Part shown: piece by piece, positions 44,756 through 53,722 of the stretch
Position numbering within the stretch: the first letter of the stretch is position 1
Layout of the letters: each line of letters begins with the position of its first letter
Origin: Bacillota bacterium
GTDB lineage: Bacteria > Bacillota > Bacilli > Paenibacillales > Paenibacillaceae
DNA length: 64,000 bases
Direction of reading: 5' to 3'
NCBI GenBank assembly: GCA_023391635.1
Contig: JAEWAQ010000003.1
Span: forward strand, 1 to 64,000
The notes under the pieces: model-generated
The model's input: the letters and a program-made list of their open reading frames with translations, nothing else
What the model was told of the DNA's origin: nothing
Databases searched by the model: none
Program-made: the position numbers and the translations under genes

Positions 44756-45718
44756 ATGGACAGATGGAAAGTCGTGATGACGGGGACAACGTGGCCGGAT
44801 GCCTTGTCCATAATAGAAGGGTACTGCCAGGTGCGAATCTGGCAGGAAGAAGGCCCCATTCCGCGCCCCGTGCTGATGGAGTGGCTGAGCGACGCCGATG
44901 GGATGATCAGCACGGGCGATGTCCAAGTCGATGCCGAACTGCTGGCGTCCGCCGATAAGCTGCGGGTAATCGCCCAAGCCTCGGCTGGCGTCGACAATAT
45001 CGACATCGGAGCTTGCGTCCGCAAAGGCATCGCATTTTTCAACACGCCTGGCGCGCTCGTGGAAGCGACGGCGGATTTGACGTTCGGACTTGTATTCAAT
45101 GCAGCTCGGCGCATACATGAAATGTGGCAGATAGTCAGAGAAGGAAGATGGGGAAGCTGGAAGGATGTGCCGATGGGACAGGATTTACACGGCAAAACAC
45201 TGGGCATTGTCGGCATGGGGAGCATCGGCGCCGCCGTCGCCAAGCGGGCGCACGCTTTCGGCATGAACATCGTCTATCACAACCGCAAGCGGAGAGAGGA
45301 TGAGGCGAACTGGCAAGCGCGGTACGCGACCTTGGACCAACTTCTGGGGCAGGCCGATTTTGTCGTCGTGCTCGTACCGCTAACGGATCATAGCAGGCGC
45401 ATATTCGGCAGAGCGCAATTCGCCGCGATGAAGCCTTCGGCATCATTCGTGAATGCCTCGCGCGGGCAGTTGGTCGATACGGATGCGTTATATGAAGCGC
45501 TGAACCAGCGAACCATCGCTTACGCCGCATTGGATGTAACCGATCCGGAGCCGATTCCGGCGGATCATCCGCTACTGGCGCTGCCCAACCTATTCATTAC
45601 CCCGCACATCGGCAGTGCTACGACGGAGACGCGGCAACGCATGGCCAACCTGGCGGCGGAGAAATTGATTGCCGGCCTTTCCGGGCACTTTCCTCCCGGC
45701 TGGCAGAAGACAGAATGA
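44756..45718 (+). CDS. D-2-hydroxyacid dehydrogenase family protein
   Basis: The 320-residue protein has the NAD-binding GMGSIG motif and the catalytic triad Arg (NASRGQLVD), Glu (VTDPEPIP) and His (TPHIGSAT). This family reduces glyoxylate, hydroxypyruvate or 2-keto sugar acids to D-hydroxyacids. GGAGG lies 7 nt before the ATG. With the GarR-like and LarA-like proteins it forms an oxidoreductive/epimerase set for sugar-acid conversion. Confidence 0.88.
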   Translation: MDRWKVVMTGTTWPDALSIIEGYCQVRIWQEEGPIPRPVLMEWLSDADGMISTGDVQVDAELLASADKLRVIAQASAGVDNIDIGACVRKGIAFFNTPGALVEATADLTFGLVFNAARRIHEMWQIVREGRWGSWKDVPMGQDLHGKTLGIVGMGSIGAAVAKRAHAFGMNIVYHNRKRREDEANWQARYATLDQLLGQADFVVVLVPLTDHSRRIFGRAQFAAMKPSASFVNASRGQLVDTDALYEALNQRTIAYAALDVTDPEPIPADHPLLALPNLFITPHIGSATTETRQRMANLAAEKLIAGLSGHFPPGWQKTE

Positions 45719-45737
45719 TAGATTTGGAGGTTATCGC

Positions 45738-47186
45738 ATGACAAACTTGACTGAGAAACCATATCGGAAATGGAAAGCGCATTGCGAATTTGCACCGGTC
45801 ATTCAAATACCGGCCGGGCAGCGCGTCCCGTTCGGTTGGGGTACGATTGCAATCGACCGTGCTTCCGGCGGAACCGCTACGTTGTTGAGATGGCCGGAGC
45901 CGGCGCCCGAATCTGAGGCGATCCTGGCCGGAGCAGCCTTCCTGCGTATTTGCGTGGCATGCGACGTGCGCGAGGAGAAACGTATCGATGCTGCATTGGC
46001 GGGGAGCGGCCGAGTCATCGGAACGTTCGATATTCGATATGGTTATGTGCACCAGATTTTCGAAATTCCGATCCCGGCCGCCGATGTACCGGAAGTCATC
46101 CGTGAAGGCGTAAGTTTGCGAATGACTGCCGGAGATAAGCCGCTATGGATTTTTTACGATTCGGAACACGCCGGCATTCCTGACACGTTCCAGCCGCACG
46201 TGCTCGTCGGGCAGGCTGACAGCAGGCTTCATGCTTTTTTCGATCAATTGAAATCCACGGCTTCCATTCAGCCGTTCGGCTGGCTAGAAGGCTGCGTAGT
46301 CGACGGGTTGTACCAGATGGACCAATCATTTCCTCATACTGGATGGCGCGAGGCGCTGCTTGCGCATCTGAACTTATACTTTCCGGCAGGGAACAAGCTT
46401 GTAATGGAAGATCACTTCGGGCTTGTGTCGGACGATACGTTCTATCTTGACGAGTCCACTTTGCCGATTGCGGTCATCGCGGAAATATGGCCCGATCATC
46501 CGATTCTCGACAAAGCGATCGCTTACTGGGGCTCCCGCAATCATGCGCTGACAGCGGAAGGCTGTTACACGATGGCCTACCCGCTCACCGTGCTTGCCCG
46601 CATCCGCAACAATGCCGATTTGGCCCGGTGGGCTGTTCGATTGCTGCTGGAGCGCATGGACGAATTGGCCGACGAGCACGGACTATGGCAATGTTACCGA
46701 CCGGGAACGAATGCGGACCGATACCGCGATTGGGCCCGCGCCTATGCCTGGTATATGCTCGGCATGACACGCTCGCTCATTAATCTGCGAGCCTCCGATT
46801 TTGATATCCCCGAGACAGAGGCGATCGCGAAGGAAATCGTTCGCATGGCGGAATTGCTCGCATCGCATCAGCAGGCCAACGGGCTATGGTTATGCTTTGT
46901 GCAGGACGCTTCGACTGGTCCTGACACATCGGGTTCTGCCGGCATTGCCGCGGCGCTGGCGGAAGGCGCCAGAAACGGCATCCTCCCGGCATTGTTCGAG
47001 CAGAAAGCGTTGCTGGCGCTGAAAGGTCTTTTATCGTATGTGACGTCGGACGGACTGTTGGCCGGGGTGGCGCAGAACAACCGGGGCGGAGAAGCGTTGC
47101 AAAAAAGCGATTACAGGGTCATCTCCCAAATGGCCATGGGGCTGATGGGCCAATTGACCGCAGCACTCCGGAAACAGGATGCATAG
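45738..47186 (+). CDS. Unsaturated glucuronyl/rhamnogalacturonyl hydrolase-like protein (GH105/GH88-like)
   Basis: The C-terminal 320 residues form a six-hairpin barrel with motifs of GH105/GH88 enzymes: GWLEGCVVDGLYQMDQ, then DRYRDWARAYAWYMLGM. These enzymes remove the unsaturated uronic acid left by a polysaccharide lyase. The N-terminal 160 residues look like a beta-sandwich unusual for GH105. There is no signal peptide, so it works on imported oligosaccharide. TTTGGAGG precedes the ATG at 45738; earlier in-frame starts lie inside the previous gene. Last gene of the unit, followed by a terminator. Confidence 0.75.
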   Translation: MTNLTEKPYRKWKAHCEFAPVIQIPAGQRVPFGWGTIAIDRASGGTATLLRWPEPAPESEAILAGAAFLRICVACDVREEKRIDAALAGSGRVIGTFDIRYGYVHQIFEIPIPAADVPEVIREGVSLRMTAGDKPLWIFYDSEHAGIPDTFQPHVLVGQADSRLHAFFDQLKSTASIQPFGWLEGCVVDGLYQMDQSFPHTGWREALLAHLNLYFPAGNKLVMEDHFGLVSDDTFYLDESTLPIAVIAEIWPDHPILDKAIAYWGSRNHALTAEGCYTMAYPLTVLARIRNNADLARWAVRLLLERMDELADEHGLWQCYRPGTNADRYRDWARAYAWYMLGMTRSLINLRASDFDIPETEAIAKEIVRMAELLASHQQANGLWLCFVQDASTGPDTSGSAGIAAALAEGARNGILPALFEQKALLALKGLLSYVTSDGLLAGVAQNNRGGEALQKSDYRVISQMAMGLMGQLTAALRKQDA

Positions 47187-47218
47187 TCGGCTATTGTTCT
47201 AAATATGATTACTTCCCG

Positions 47219-47254
47219 CTCGTTCGATGTCCTGGAGCATCGAACGAGTTTTTT
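47219..47254 (+). terminator. Intrinsic terminator of the sugar-acid operon
   Basis: CTCGTTCGATG (47219-47229) pairs perfectly with CATCGAACGAG (47238-47248), followed by TTTTTT. Confidence 0.93.
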
Positions 47255-47261
47255 CCGTTTA

Positions 47262-47330
47262 TTTTTGAATAACGGATATTCAAAAACAAACAAACATGAT
47301 AAACTGACTATATTCAATCACAAACAAACA
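47262..47330 (+). promoter_or_regulatory. Candidate rhamnose-operon operator repeats
   Basis: TTTTTGAAT (47262-47270) and ATTCAAAAA (47278-47286) form an inverted repeat with a 7-bp spacer. A 21-bp direct repeat (47276-47296 and 47310-47330, 19 of 21 identical, core ACAAACAAACA) has start points 34 bp apart, about three helical turns. A TATATT at 47309-47314 could be the -10. The DeoR-type regulator at 52907 is the obvious candidate to bind here. Confidence 0.6.
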
Positions 47331-47347
47331 GACGGAGGTTACGCAAC

Positions 47348-49417
47348 ATGGTTCAAAGCTTATGGGATGCATCGAAGGCTTCTTCCTTGACGGGAGGGCT
47401 GGAAGAGCTTGTTTATCGCTCCAACATTATCGGGGCCGATCGAAGGGTTTGCAACATTTACGGGGGCAACACGTCGACCAAGACGACCGTGAAAGATTTC
47501 CGCGGCCGCGATGTGGAAGTGATGTTCGTCAAAGGCAGCGGCTCCGACCTCGCTTCGATGAAGGCAGGCAATTTCACGGGACTGCGTACGGACGACATTC
47601 GCCCGCTGTTCGAACGCGACGCGATGACGGACGAAGAGATGGTTGCTTATCTCGGCCACTGCATGATCGACGCCAAGCACCCGCGCGCCTCGATCGAGAC
47701 GCTGCTGCATGCGTTCCTGCCGTTCAAACATGTCGATCATACGCACCCGGATGCGATCATCAGCCTCTGCTGCGCGGATAATGGCAAGCAGCTGGCGAAG
47801 GAGATTTTCGGCGATCGCTTCGTATGGGTGCCTTACGTGCGGCCGGGCTTCACGCTGTCGAAGATGATTGCCGAAGGCGTGCTTGCCAACCCGAAGGCGG
47901 AGCTCGTACTCATGGAGAAGCACGGACTGGTTACATGGGGCGAGACATCGGAAGCTTGTTATGCGCAGACGATCAAGATCATCAGCGAAGCGGAGCGCTT
48001 CATCGAAGCGCGCGTGAACGAAGCGAAGCTGTTCGGAGGCGCGAAGCATACGGCATTGCCGGCCGACGTCCGCCGCAGCATCGCCGCGCAAGTGATGCCG
48101 ACCGTTCGCGGCGCGGTATCCGACGCCAAGAAGATGATTCTGTCTTTCGACGATCAGGATGACGTACTTGCGTTCGTCGGCGGCGCTGATGCGCCCCAGC
48201 TGTCGCAAGTCGGTGCTGCTTGCCCGGACCATCTCGTGCACACGAAGGTCGTGCCGCTGTTCATCGATTGGGCGCCGAATGCGGACGATATCGATGACCT
48301 GAAGGCGAAGCTGAAGGAAGGCGTCGCTGCCTACAAGGAGCAATACAAAGCCTACTTCGAGCGCAACAAGATCGAACGCGACGTCATGTTCGAAGCGGCT
48401 CCGCGCGTCATCCTGATTCCCGGCGTCGGCATGATCAACACCGGCAAGAGCTGGGCGCTGTCCCAGGTCAGCGGCGCGCTCTACCACCGTGCGATCGCCG
48501 TTATGCGCGGTGCGACTGCGCTTGGTCAATTCGTCTCCCTCAGCGAGAACGAATCTTACAATGTGGAATATTGGCCGCTCGAGCTATATAAGCTGTCTCT
48601 GGCTCCGCCGGAAGCTGAATTCAGCCGCAAAGTCGCCTTCATCACGGGCGGTGCAGGCGGCATCGGCAGCGAGACGGCGCGCCGTCTCGTGAGCGAAGGC
48701 GCGCATGTCGTGCTCGCCGACCTGAACCTGGAAGGCGCGCAGAAGGTTGCGGCGGACATCAATGCCAAGTACGGCGATAACCACGCGCTTGCCGTGAAGA
48801 TGGACGTGACGGACGAAGCGGCAGTCCAAGCGGCATACGCGGAAACCGCGTTGACCTACGGCGGCGTCGACATCATCGTCAACAATGCGGGCCTGGCCAC
48901 CTCCAGCCCGTTCGAGGAAACGTCGCTCAAGGAATGGAACCTGAACATGAACGTGCTTGGCACCGGCTACTTCCTCGTCGCCCGCGAAGCGTTCAAGCTG
49001 ATGAAGGACCAGGCGATCGGCGGCAATATGGTATTCATCGGCTCCAAAAATTCGGTATACGCAGGCAAGAACGCGACTGCCTACAGCGCGGCCAAGGCGC
49101 TGGAAGCCCATCTCGCGCGCTGCATCGCGGCGGAAGGCGGCCAGTACGGCATCCGTGTCAACACGATCCTGCCGGATGCGATCCTGCAAGGGTCGGCGAT
49201 CTGGAACTCCGGCTGGCGCAACGAGCGTGCCGCTGCCTACGGCATCGAGCCGGATCAATTGGAAGAGTACTACCGCAAGCGCACGACGCTGCTCGTCAAC
49301 ATTTTCCCTAGGGATATCGCGGAAGGCATCGCCTTCTTCGCTTCGTCCAAGTCCGATAAGACGACCGGCTGCATGCTGACGATCGACGGCGGCGTACCGG
49401 CGGCGTTCACCCGCTAA
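47348..49417 (+). CDS. rhaEW: Bifunctional rhamnulose-1-phosphate aldolase / short-chain dehydrogenase
   Basis: Splits L-rhamnulose-1-phosphate into dihydroxyacetone phosphate and L-lactaldehyde, and converts the lactaldehyde. The 689-residue product has an N-terminal class II aldolase domain (about 15-400, metal-binding His in HVDHTHPDA) and a C-terminal SDR domain (about 420-689) with the NAD motif ITGGAGGIG and the catalytic Tyr/Lys in AYSAAKALEAH. The same fusion is the first gene of the Bacillus rhamnose operon, from which the symbol is borrowed. GGAGG lies before the ATG. The upstream region carries repeats likely bound by the DeoR regulator of the cluster. Confidence 0.92.
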   Translation: MVQSLWDASKASSLTGGLEELVYRSNIIGADRRVCNIYGGNTSTKTTVKDFRGRDVEVMFVKGSGSDLASMKAGNFTGLRTDDIRPLFERDAMTDEEMVAYLGHCMIDAKHPRASIETLLHAFLPFKHVDHTHPDAIISLCCADNGKQLAKEIFGDRFVWVPYVRPGFTLSKMIAEGVLANPKAELVLMEKHGLVTWGETSEACYAQTIKIISEAERFIEARVNEAKLFGGAKHTALPADVRRSIAAQVMPTVRGAVSDAKKMILSFDDQDDVLAFVGGADAPQLSQVGAACPDHLVHTKVVPLFIDWAPNADDIDDLKAKLKEGVAAYKEQYKAYFERNKIERDVMFEAAPRVILIPGVGMINTGKSWALSQVSGALYHRAIAVMRGATALGQFVSLSENESYNVEYWPLELYKLSLAPPEAEFSRKVAFITGGAGGIGSETARRLVSEGAHVVLADLNLEGAQKVAADINAKYGDNHALAVKMDVTDEAAVQAAYAETALTYGGVDIIVNNAGLATSSPFEETSLKEWNLNMNVLGTGYFLVAREAFKLMKDQAIGGNMVFIGSKNSVYAGKNATAYSAAKALEAHLARCIAAEGGQYGIRVNTILPDAILQGSAIWNSGWRNERAAAYGIEPDQLEEYYRKRTTLLVNIFPRDIAEGIAFFASSKSDKTTGCMLTIDGGVPAAFTR

Positions 49418-49711
49418 TTGTAGAGGCATCGTCGTCTGTCAAACGAACCATGTGCCAATATCCCTTTCGCTCAGGATGGGTACTACCTGAGTTAAGGGGA
49501 TACCGGCAAAGCTAACAGAGCAAGCCCTGGGGTCCCCGAAAAGTAGTATCTAAACTTTCATCGAAGCAATTCGAAGAGGTACGACCGCGGTTGGCGGATA
49601 GTTTAGATGCGCACCCGAGCTTTCGCTCGGTACGGACGGAATAAGCTTCAACGGTATCACGTCACTTTTTGGGGTATAGAAAATCCCGCAGAAAAGAAAG
49701 GAGAGGCAAAC
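49418..49711 (+). ncRNA. Structured intergenic region inside the rhamnose operon
   Basis: A 294-nt gap between co-directional genes that contains several stable hairpins. TATCCCTT (49459-49466) pairs with AAGGGGATA (49494-49502, one bulge), enclosing CTCAGG/CCTGAG. ATCTAAACT (49548-49556) pairs with AGTTTAGAT (49600-49608). CCGAGC/GCTCGG closes a TTTC loop (49615-49630). There is no U-tract terminator. I do not recognise a known riboswitch class. It may be an mRNA processing or stability element, a regulatory leader for the next three genes, or a separate RNA. Confidence 0.45.
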
Positions 49712-50095
49712 GTGTATCAAGCCCGCGGAGAGAAGCTATGGTACATTCCGGACACGTATATTCCGGAAATCAGTTCGGGCAGCCTGACGAGCCATGAGTC
49801 GGTATGCGTGCTCAACTGTTCGTCGGAAGACGCGCTGTTGCGCTTCACGATCTTCTTCGAGGATCGGGATCCGATTGAGGACATCATGCACGTCGTCCCG
49901 GCTCGAAGAACGAAGCATATCCGCACGAGCTCGCTGAGCAAAGATGGCCAGTCCATTCCCGTCGGCGTTCCTTACGCGATCGAAGTCGTCAGCGACGTGC
50001 CGGTCGTCGTGCAATACAGCCGGCTGGACGCTACGCAAGCGGAGAACGCGCTCATGTCGGTCATGGCTTACCCGCTCAAGACAAGCGATAAATAA
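49712..50095 (+). CDS. Anabaena sensory rhodopsin transducer (ASRT)-like protein
   Basis: A 127-residue beta-rich soluble protein beginning MYQARGEKLWYIPDTYIP. The family (DUF1362) is named after the Anabaena sensory rhodopsin transducer, but many members lie in sugar operons with no rhodopsin, and the tetrameric fold is thought to bind carbohydrate or DNA. Family length is about 125. The start is the GTG at 49712, with AAGGAGAGG just upstream; a longer frame extends into the structured gap without a ribosome site. It lies 18 bp before rhaA, so a role in sensing or handling rhamnose is likely. Confidence 0.75.
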   Translation: MYQARGEKLWYIPDTYIPEISSGSLTSHESVCVLNCSSEDALLRFTIFFEDRDPIEDIMHVVPARRTKHIRTSSLSKDGQSIPVGVPYAIEVVSDVPVVVQYSRLDATQAENALMSVMAYPLKTSDK

Positions 50096-50113
50096 AGGAG
50101 GCTCACAACCCGC

Positions 50114-51373
50114 ATGTCAAATCAGATTGAACTACAATACGAAACAGCGAAACAGCAATACGCGAAGCATGGAATCGACGTTGATCAAGCGCTGAAGAAA
50201 CTCGCCGACATCAAAGTTTCCATGCATTGCTGGCAAGGCGACGACGTTCGCGGATTCATGAACCGCGATCAGGAGCTCACCGGCGGCATCTCCGTCACCG
50301 GCAACTATCCCGGCGCGGCCCGCACGCCTGCCGAGCTGCGCGCCGACCTGGAGCTCGCCTATTCGCTCATTCCCGGCAAGCACAAGTTGAACCTCCACGC
50401 CATCTACGCCGACACGGACGAGAGGGTAGAACTGGACAAACTCGAACCGAAACATTTTCAAGCCTGGGTGGATTGGGCCAAAGAACAGGGACTCGGACTT
50501 GACTTCAACCCGACTTGCTTCTCGCATGAGAAGTCGAGCGATGGCTTCACGCTGAGCCATCCGGACCCGGAAATCCGGCGTTTCTGGATCGATCATTGCA
50601 TAGCTTCACGGCGCATCGGCGCCTACTTCGGAGAGCAGCTCGGCCAGACATGCGTGACGAACGTGTGGGTGCCGGACGGCTTCAAGGACGTTCCGGTCGA
50701 TCGGATGGGTCCGCGGCAGCGTCTGAGGGACGCGCTGGACGAAGTGTTCGCGGAGCCGCTGAACCCGCAGCATAACCTCGACGCGGTCGAGAGCAAGCTG
50801 TTCGGACTTGGCTCGGAAGCTTACGTCGTCGGCTCGCACGAATTCTACATGGGCTACGGCATTCGCAACAACAAGCTGATCTGCCTGGACGCGGGGCATT
50901 TCCATCCGACGGAGGTCATTTCGAACAAGCTGTCTGCGCTCGCGCTGTTCGCGGACGGCATCTTGCTGCACGTCAGCCGCCCGATGCGCTGGGATAGCGA
51001 CCATGTCGTCGTGCTCGACGACGAACTGCAGGACATCGGCCGCGAGCTCGTGCGCCACGATCTGCTCGGCAAGACGTACATCGGCCTCGACTTCTTCGAT
51101 GCCAGCATCAACCGGGTGGCTGCATGGGTTATCGGTACGCGCAATACGCTCAAAGCGCTGCTGCGCGCGATGCTGGAGCCGGTAGAGGAGCTGAAAAAGG
51201 CGGAGCTTGCAGGCGATTATACGACGCGGCTCGCGCTGACGGAAGAGTTCAAGACGTACCCGTTCGGCGCGGTATGGGACTACTATTGCGCGAAAAACGG
51301 CGTGCCGGTGCGTGAAGAGTGGTTGGCGGAAGTGAAGAAATACGAGCAGGAAGTGCTGCTCGCGCGCGGTTAA
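50114..51373 (+). CDS. rhaA: L-rhamnose isomerase
   Basis: Converts L-rhamnose to L-rhamnulose, the first step of the pathway. The 419-residue product matches the E. coli-type RhaA along its length, with VSMHCWQGDDVRGF near the N-terminus, FNPTCFSHEKSSDG, the metal-site region LCLDAGHFHPTE (read ICLDAGHFHP here) and LLHVSRPMRWDSDHVV. AAAGGAGG precedes the ATG. It is translated with the kinase gene from one message, 26 bp apart. Confidence 0.96.
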   Translation: MSNQIELQYETAKQQYAKHGIDVDQALKKLADIKVSMHCWQGDDVRGFMNRDQELTGGISVTGNYPGAARTPAELRADLELAYSLIPGKHKLNLHAIYADTDERVELDKLEPKHFQAWVDWAKEQGLGLDFNPTCFSHEKSSDGFTLSHPDPEIRRFWIDHCIASRRIGAYFGEQLGQTCVTNVWVPDGFKDVPVDRMGPRQRLRDALDEVFAEPLNPQHNLDAVESKLFGLGSEAYVVGSHEFYMGYGIRNNKLICLDAGHFHPTEVISNKLSALALFADGILLHVSRPMRWDSDHVVVLDDELQDIGRELVRHDLLGKTYIGLDFFDASINRVAAWVIGTRNTLKALLRAMLEPVEELKKAELAGDYTTRLALTEEFKTYPFGAVWDYYCAKNGVPVREEWLAEVKKYEQEVLLARG

Positions 51374-51399
51374 GCGAACGGTGCGAAGGGGGAAGCGGC

Positions 51400-52881
51400 G
51401 TGTCGGCCATTTTGGCATATGACTTCGGCGCCAGCAGCGGCAGGGCGATGCTCGGAAGGCTGACGGACCGGCGGATCGAGCTTGAGGAGATCCATCGGTT
51501 CCCGAACGATCCGGTGCAGGTCGGCAGCCGGCTGCATTGGGATATTTTGCGATTGTACCACGAAGTGAAGCAAGGGTTGCTGAAAACGAAGCATCGGGGC
51601 ATCGTGCCCGAGAGCTTGGGCATCGATTCGTGGGCGGTCGATTTCGGCTTCATCGGCGCGGACGGCGGGCTGCTTGGCAATCCGTACCACTATCGCGATT
51701 CGCATACGGACGGCATGATGGAGCGGTTGTTCGCAGAGGCAGTCCCGGCCCAGACCGTGTTCTCGCGCACGGGCATTCAGTTTCTGCCGTTCAACAGCAT
51801 CTTTCAGCTATATGCGCTGAAGCAGGCAGGTTCGCCTTTGCTGGCGCAGGCGAACCACTGGCTTATGATTCCGGACTTGCTGCGCTATTTCCTGACCGGA
51901 GAGATGTACCACGAGTTCTCCAATGCGACGACGACGCAATTGTTCAATCCGCTGACGGGAGATTGGGACCGCGAGCTGCTGGAACGTTTGGAACTGCCGG
52001 CCTCCTGGTTCGGCAAAGTGTTGCAGCCGGGCAGCCCTGCCGGGGTGCTGCAAGCGTCCGTGCGCGAAGAGCTGGACGTGGGCGCCATCCCGGTCATCGC
52101 CGTCGCGGAGCACGATACCGGGTCTGCCGTGGCGGCGGTGCCGGCGCTTGAAAAGTCGTTCGCCTACCTGAGTTGCGGCACCTGGTCGCTTCTCGGAACG
52201 GAAGTCGATCGGCCGGTCATGGGCGACGAGGCGCGGGAACTCAATTTCACCAACGAAGGCGGAGTGGGCGGCACTTACCGTCTGCTCAAAAACATCATGG
52301 GGCTATGGTTGCTGCAGGAGAGTCGCCGGGAATGGGAGCGCGAGGGACAATCGTATTCGTTCCCCGAGCTTGTGGCGCTGGCGGAGAAAGCCGAGGCGTT
52401 TGCGACCGTAGTCGATCCGGACGATCCCGCGTTCCTGCCGCCGGGAGACATGCCCGCACGCATTCGTGCGTATTGCGAGCGCACCGGTCAACGTCCGCCG
52501 GACTCGGTCGGGGCGATCGTCCGGTGCATCCTGGAAAGCCTTGCGCTCAAATATCGTTACGTGCTGGAATTGACGGAACGGCTGTCCGCGCAGCAATTCA
52601 ACGGACTGCATATGGTTGGCGGCGGCATTCACAATGCGCTGCTGTGCCAATGGACGGCCAGCGCGCTCGGCAAGCCGGTCTGGGCAGGTCCCGCCGAAGG
52701 CAGCGCGCTTGGAAACTTGGCCGTACAATGGATCGCCGGAGGCGCGTTCCGGGATATTCGCGAAGCGCGGCAGGTCATCCGGGACTCGATTGAAGTGAAG
52801 GAATACTTGCCGCGGACAGATGGCGCATGGGATGAAGCGTATGGACGGTTTTTGTCGATCACGGGGCTGCCGTCCTCATGA
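51400..52881 (+). CDS. rhaB: L-rhamnulokinase
   Basis: Phosphorylates L-rhamnulose to rhamnulose-1-phosphate. The 493-residue FGGY-family kinase shows the N-terminal phosphate motif LAYDFGASSGRAMLG, the substrate region GIDSWAVDFGFI, and the second-domain motif YLSCGTWSLLGTE. The start is the GTG at 51400, with AGGGGGA 6 nt upstream; the longer frame overlaps rhaA and lacks a site. Confidence 0.94.
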   Translation: MSAILAYDFGASSGRAMLGRLTDRRIELEEIHRFPNDPVQVGSRLHWDILRLYHEVKQGLLKTKHRGIVPESLGIDSWAVDFGFIGADGGLLGNPYHYRDSHTDGMMERLFAEAVPAQTVFSRTGIQFLPFNSIFQLYALKQAGSPLLAQANHWLMIPDLLRYFLTGEMYHEFSNATTTQLFNPLTGDWDRELLERLELPASWFGKVLQPGSPAGVLQASVREELDVGAIPVIAVAEHDTGSAVAAVPALEKSFAYLSCGTWSLLGTEVDRPVMGDEARELNFTNEGGVGGTYRLLKNIMGLWLLQESRREWEREGQSYSFPELVALAEKAEAFATVVDPDDPAFLPPGDMPARIRAYCERTGQRPPDSVGAIVRCILESLALKYRYVLELTERLSAQQFNGLHMVGGGIHNALLCQWTASALGKPVWAGPAEGSALGNLAVQWIAGGAFRDIREARQVIRDSIEVKEYLPRTDGAWDEAYGRFLSITGLPSS

Positions 52882-52906
52882 ACTTGTACACGAAAAGAGG
52901 GTAGCG

Positions 52907-53674
52907 ATGCTGGTCGCGGAACGTTACGAGAAAATCGTCGGATTGGTGAACGAGAGAGGCAGCATCCGCGTGACCGAGCTTAGCGAACTATGCGAGGTGA
53001 CGGAGGAGACGATTCGCCGCGACCTGGACCGGCTGGAAGCGGCGGGGCGGCTTCGCCGTTCTCACGGCGGCGCGGTCAGCGTCAAGGATCTGCCGGTGCT
53101 GCAGGCGGAGATTCCGTACGCGGAGCGGGAGATCGCCTACGCGGAGGAGAAACGGCGGATCGCAGAGGAAGCGGTCGGGCGGATCCGGCCGAAGGAGCGC
53201 ATCCTGCTGGATGCCAGTACGACGGCTTGGTATATGGCGCGCTCGCTGCCCGACATGCCGCTGACCGTGCTGACGAATTCGATCAAGGTGGCGACCGAGC
53301 TTGCCGCGAAGGAGAAGATCGAAGTCATCTCCACTGGCGGCATCCTGGCGCAGCGCTCGCTGTCGTATGTCGGACCGCTGGCCGAGCGCTCGCTGGAGGC
53401 GTATCACGTGGATCGGCTGTTTTTCTCGTGCAAAGGCGTTCATCTGGAGCGCGGCGTAAGCGAGTCGAACGAGCTGCAAGCCCGCGTGAAGCAACAGATG
53501 ATCGGCATTGCCGACGAAGTGCTGCTGCTGGCCGATTCCAGCAAGTTCGGCCAGCAGGCGTTCACGCATGTCGCCGACCTGAGCGAAGTAGGTAGCATCA
53601 TCACGGATACGCGGCTGTCTGCGGAGATGCAGCGCGAGCTTGCGGAGAAGGGCATCGCCGTCAGCCTGGTATGA
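52907..53674 (+). CDS. DeoR-family transcriptional repressor of the rhamnose operon
   Basis: The 255-residue regulator has an N-terminal DeoR winged helix (about 5-58; TEETIRRDLDRLEAAGRLRR) and the C-terminal sugar-phosphate-binding DeoRC domain (SHGGAV, LDASTTAWYMARSL, LLADSSKFGQQAF). It probably represses the operon and lets go on binding rhamnulose-1-phosphate or a related ester. It is the last gene of the cluster. The ATG at 52907 follows AAGAGGG. Repeats at 47262-47330 are the candidate operator. A weak hairpin after the stop (AGCCG/CGGCT) may end the message. Confidence 0.88.
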   Translation: MLVAERYEKIVGLVNERGSIRVTELSELCEVTEETIRRDLDRLEAAGRLRRSHGGAVSVKDLPVLQAEIPYAEREIAYAEEKRRIAEEAVGRIRPKERILLDASTTAWYMARSLPDMPLTVLTNSIKVATELAAKEKIEVISTGGILAQRSLSYVGPLAERSLEAYHVDRLFFSCKGVHLERGVSESNELQARVKQQMIGIADEVLLLADSSKFGQQAFTHVADLSEVGSIITDTRLSAEMQRELAEKGIAVSLV

Positions 53675-53722
53675 GCCGGGCTGGCGGCTTTCGGTTGGAC
53701 AAGAGGGATTGCCGCGCGTTCC

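Noticed and set aside
49573..49595. Resemblance to a T-box antiterminator (GGTACGACCGCGG)
   Set aside because: The diagnostic TGGNACCGCG order is not met, there is no stem I specifier structure, and a T-box would be out of place before rhamnose genes.
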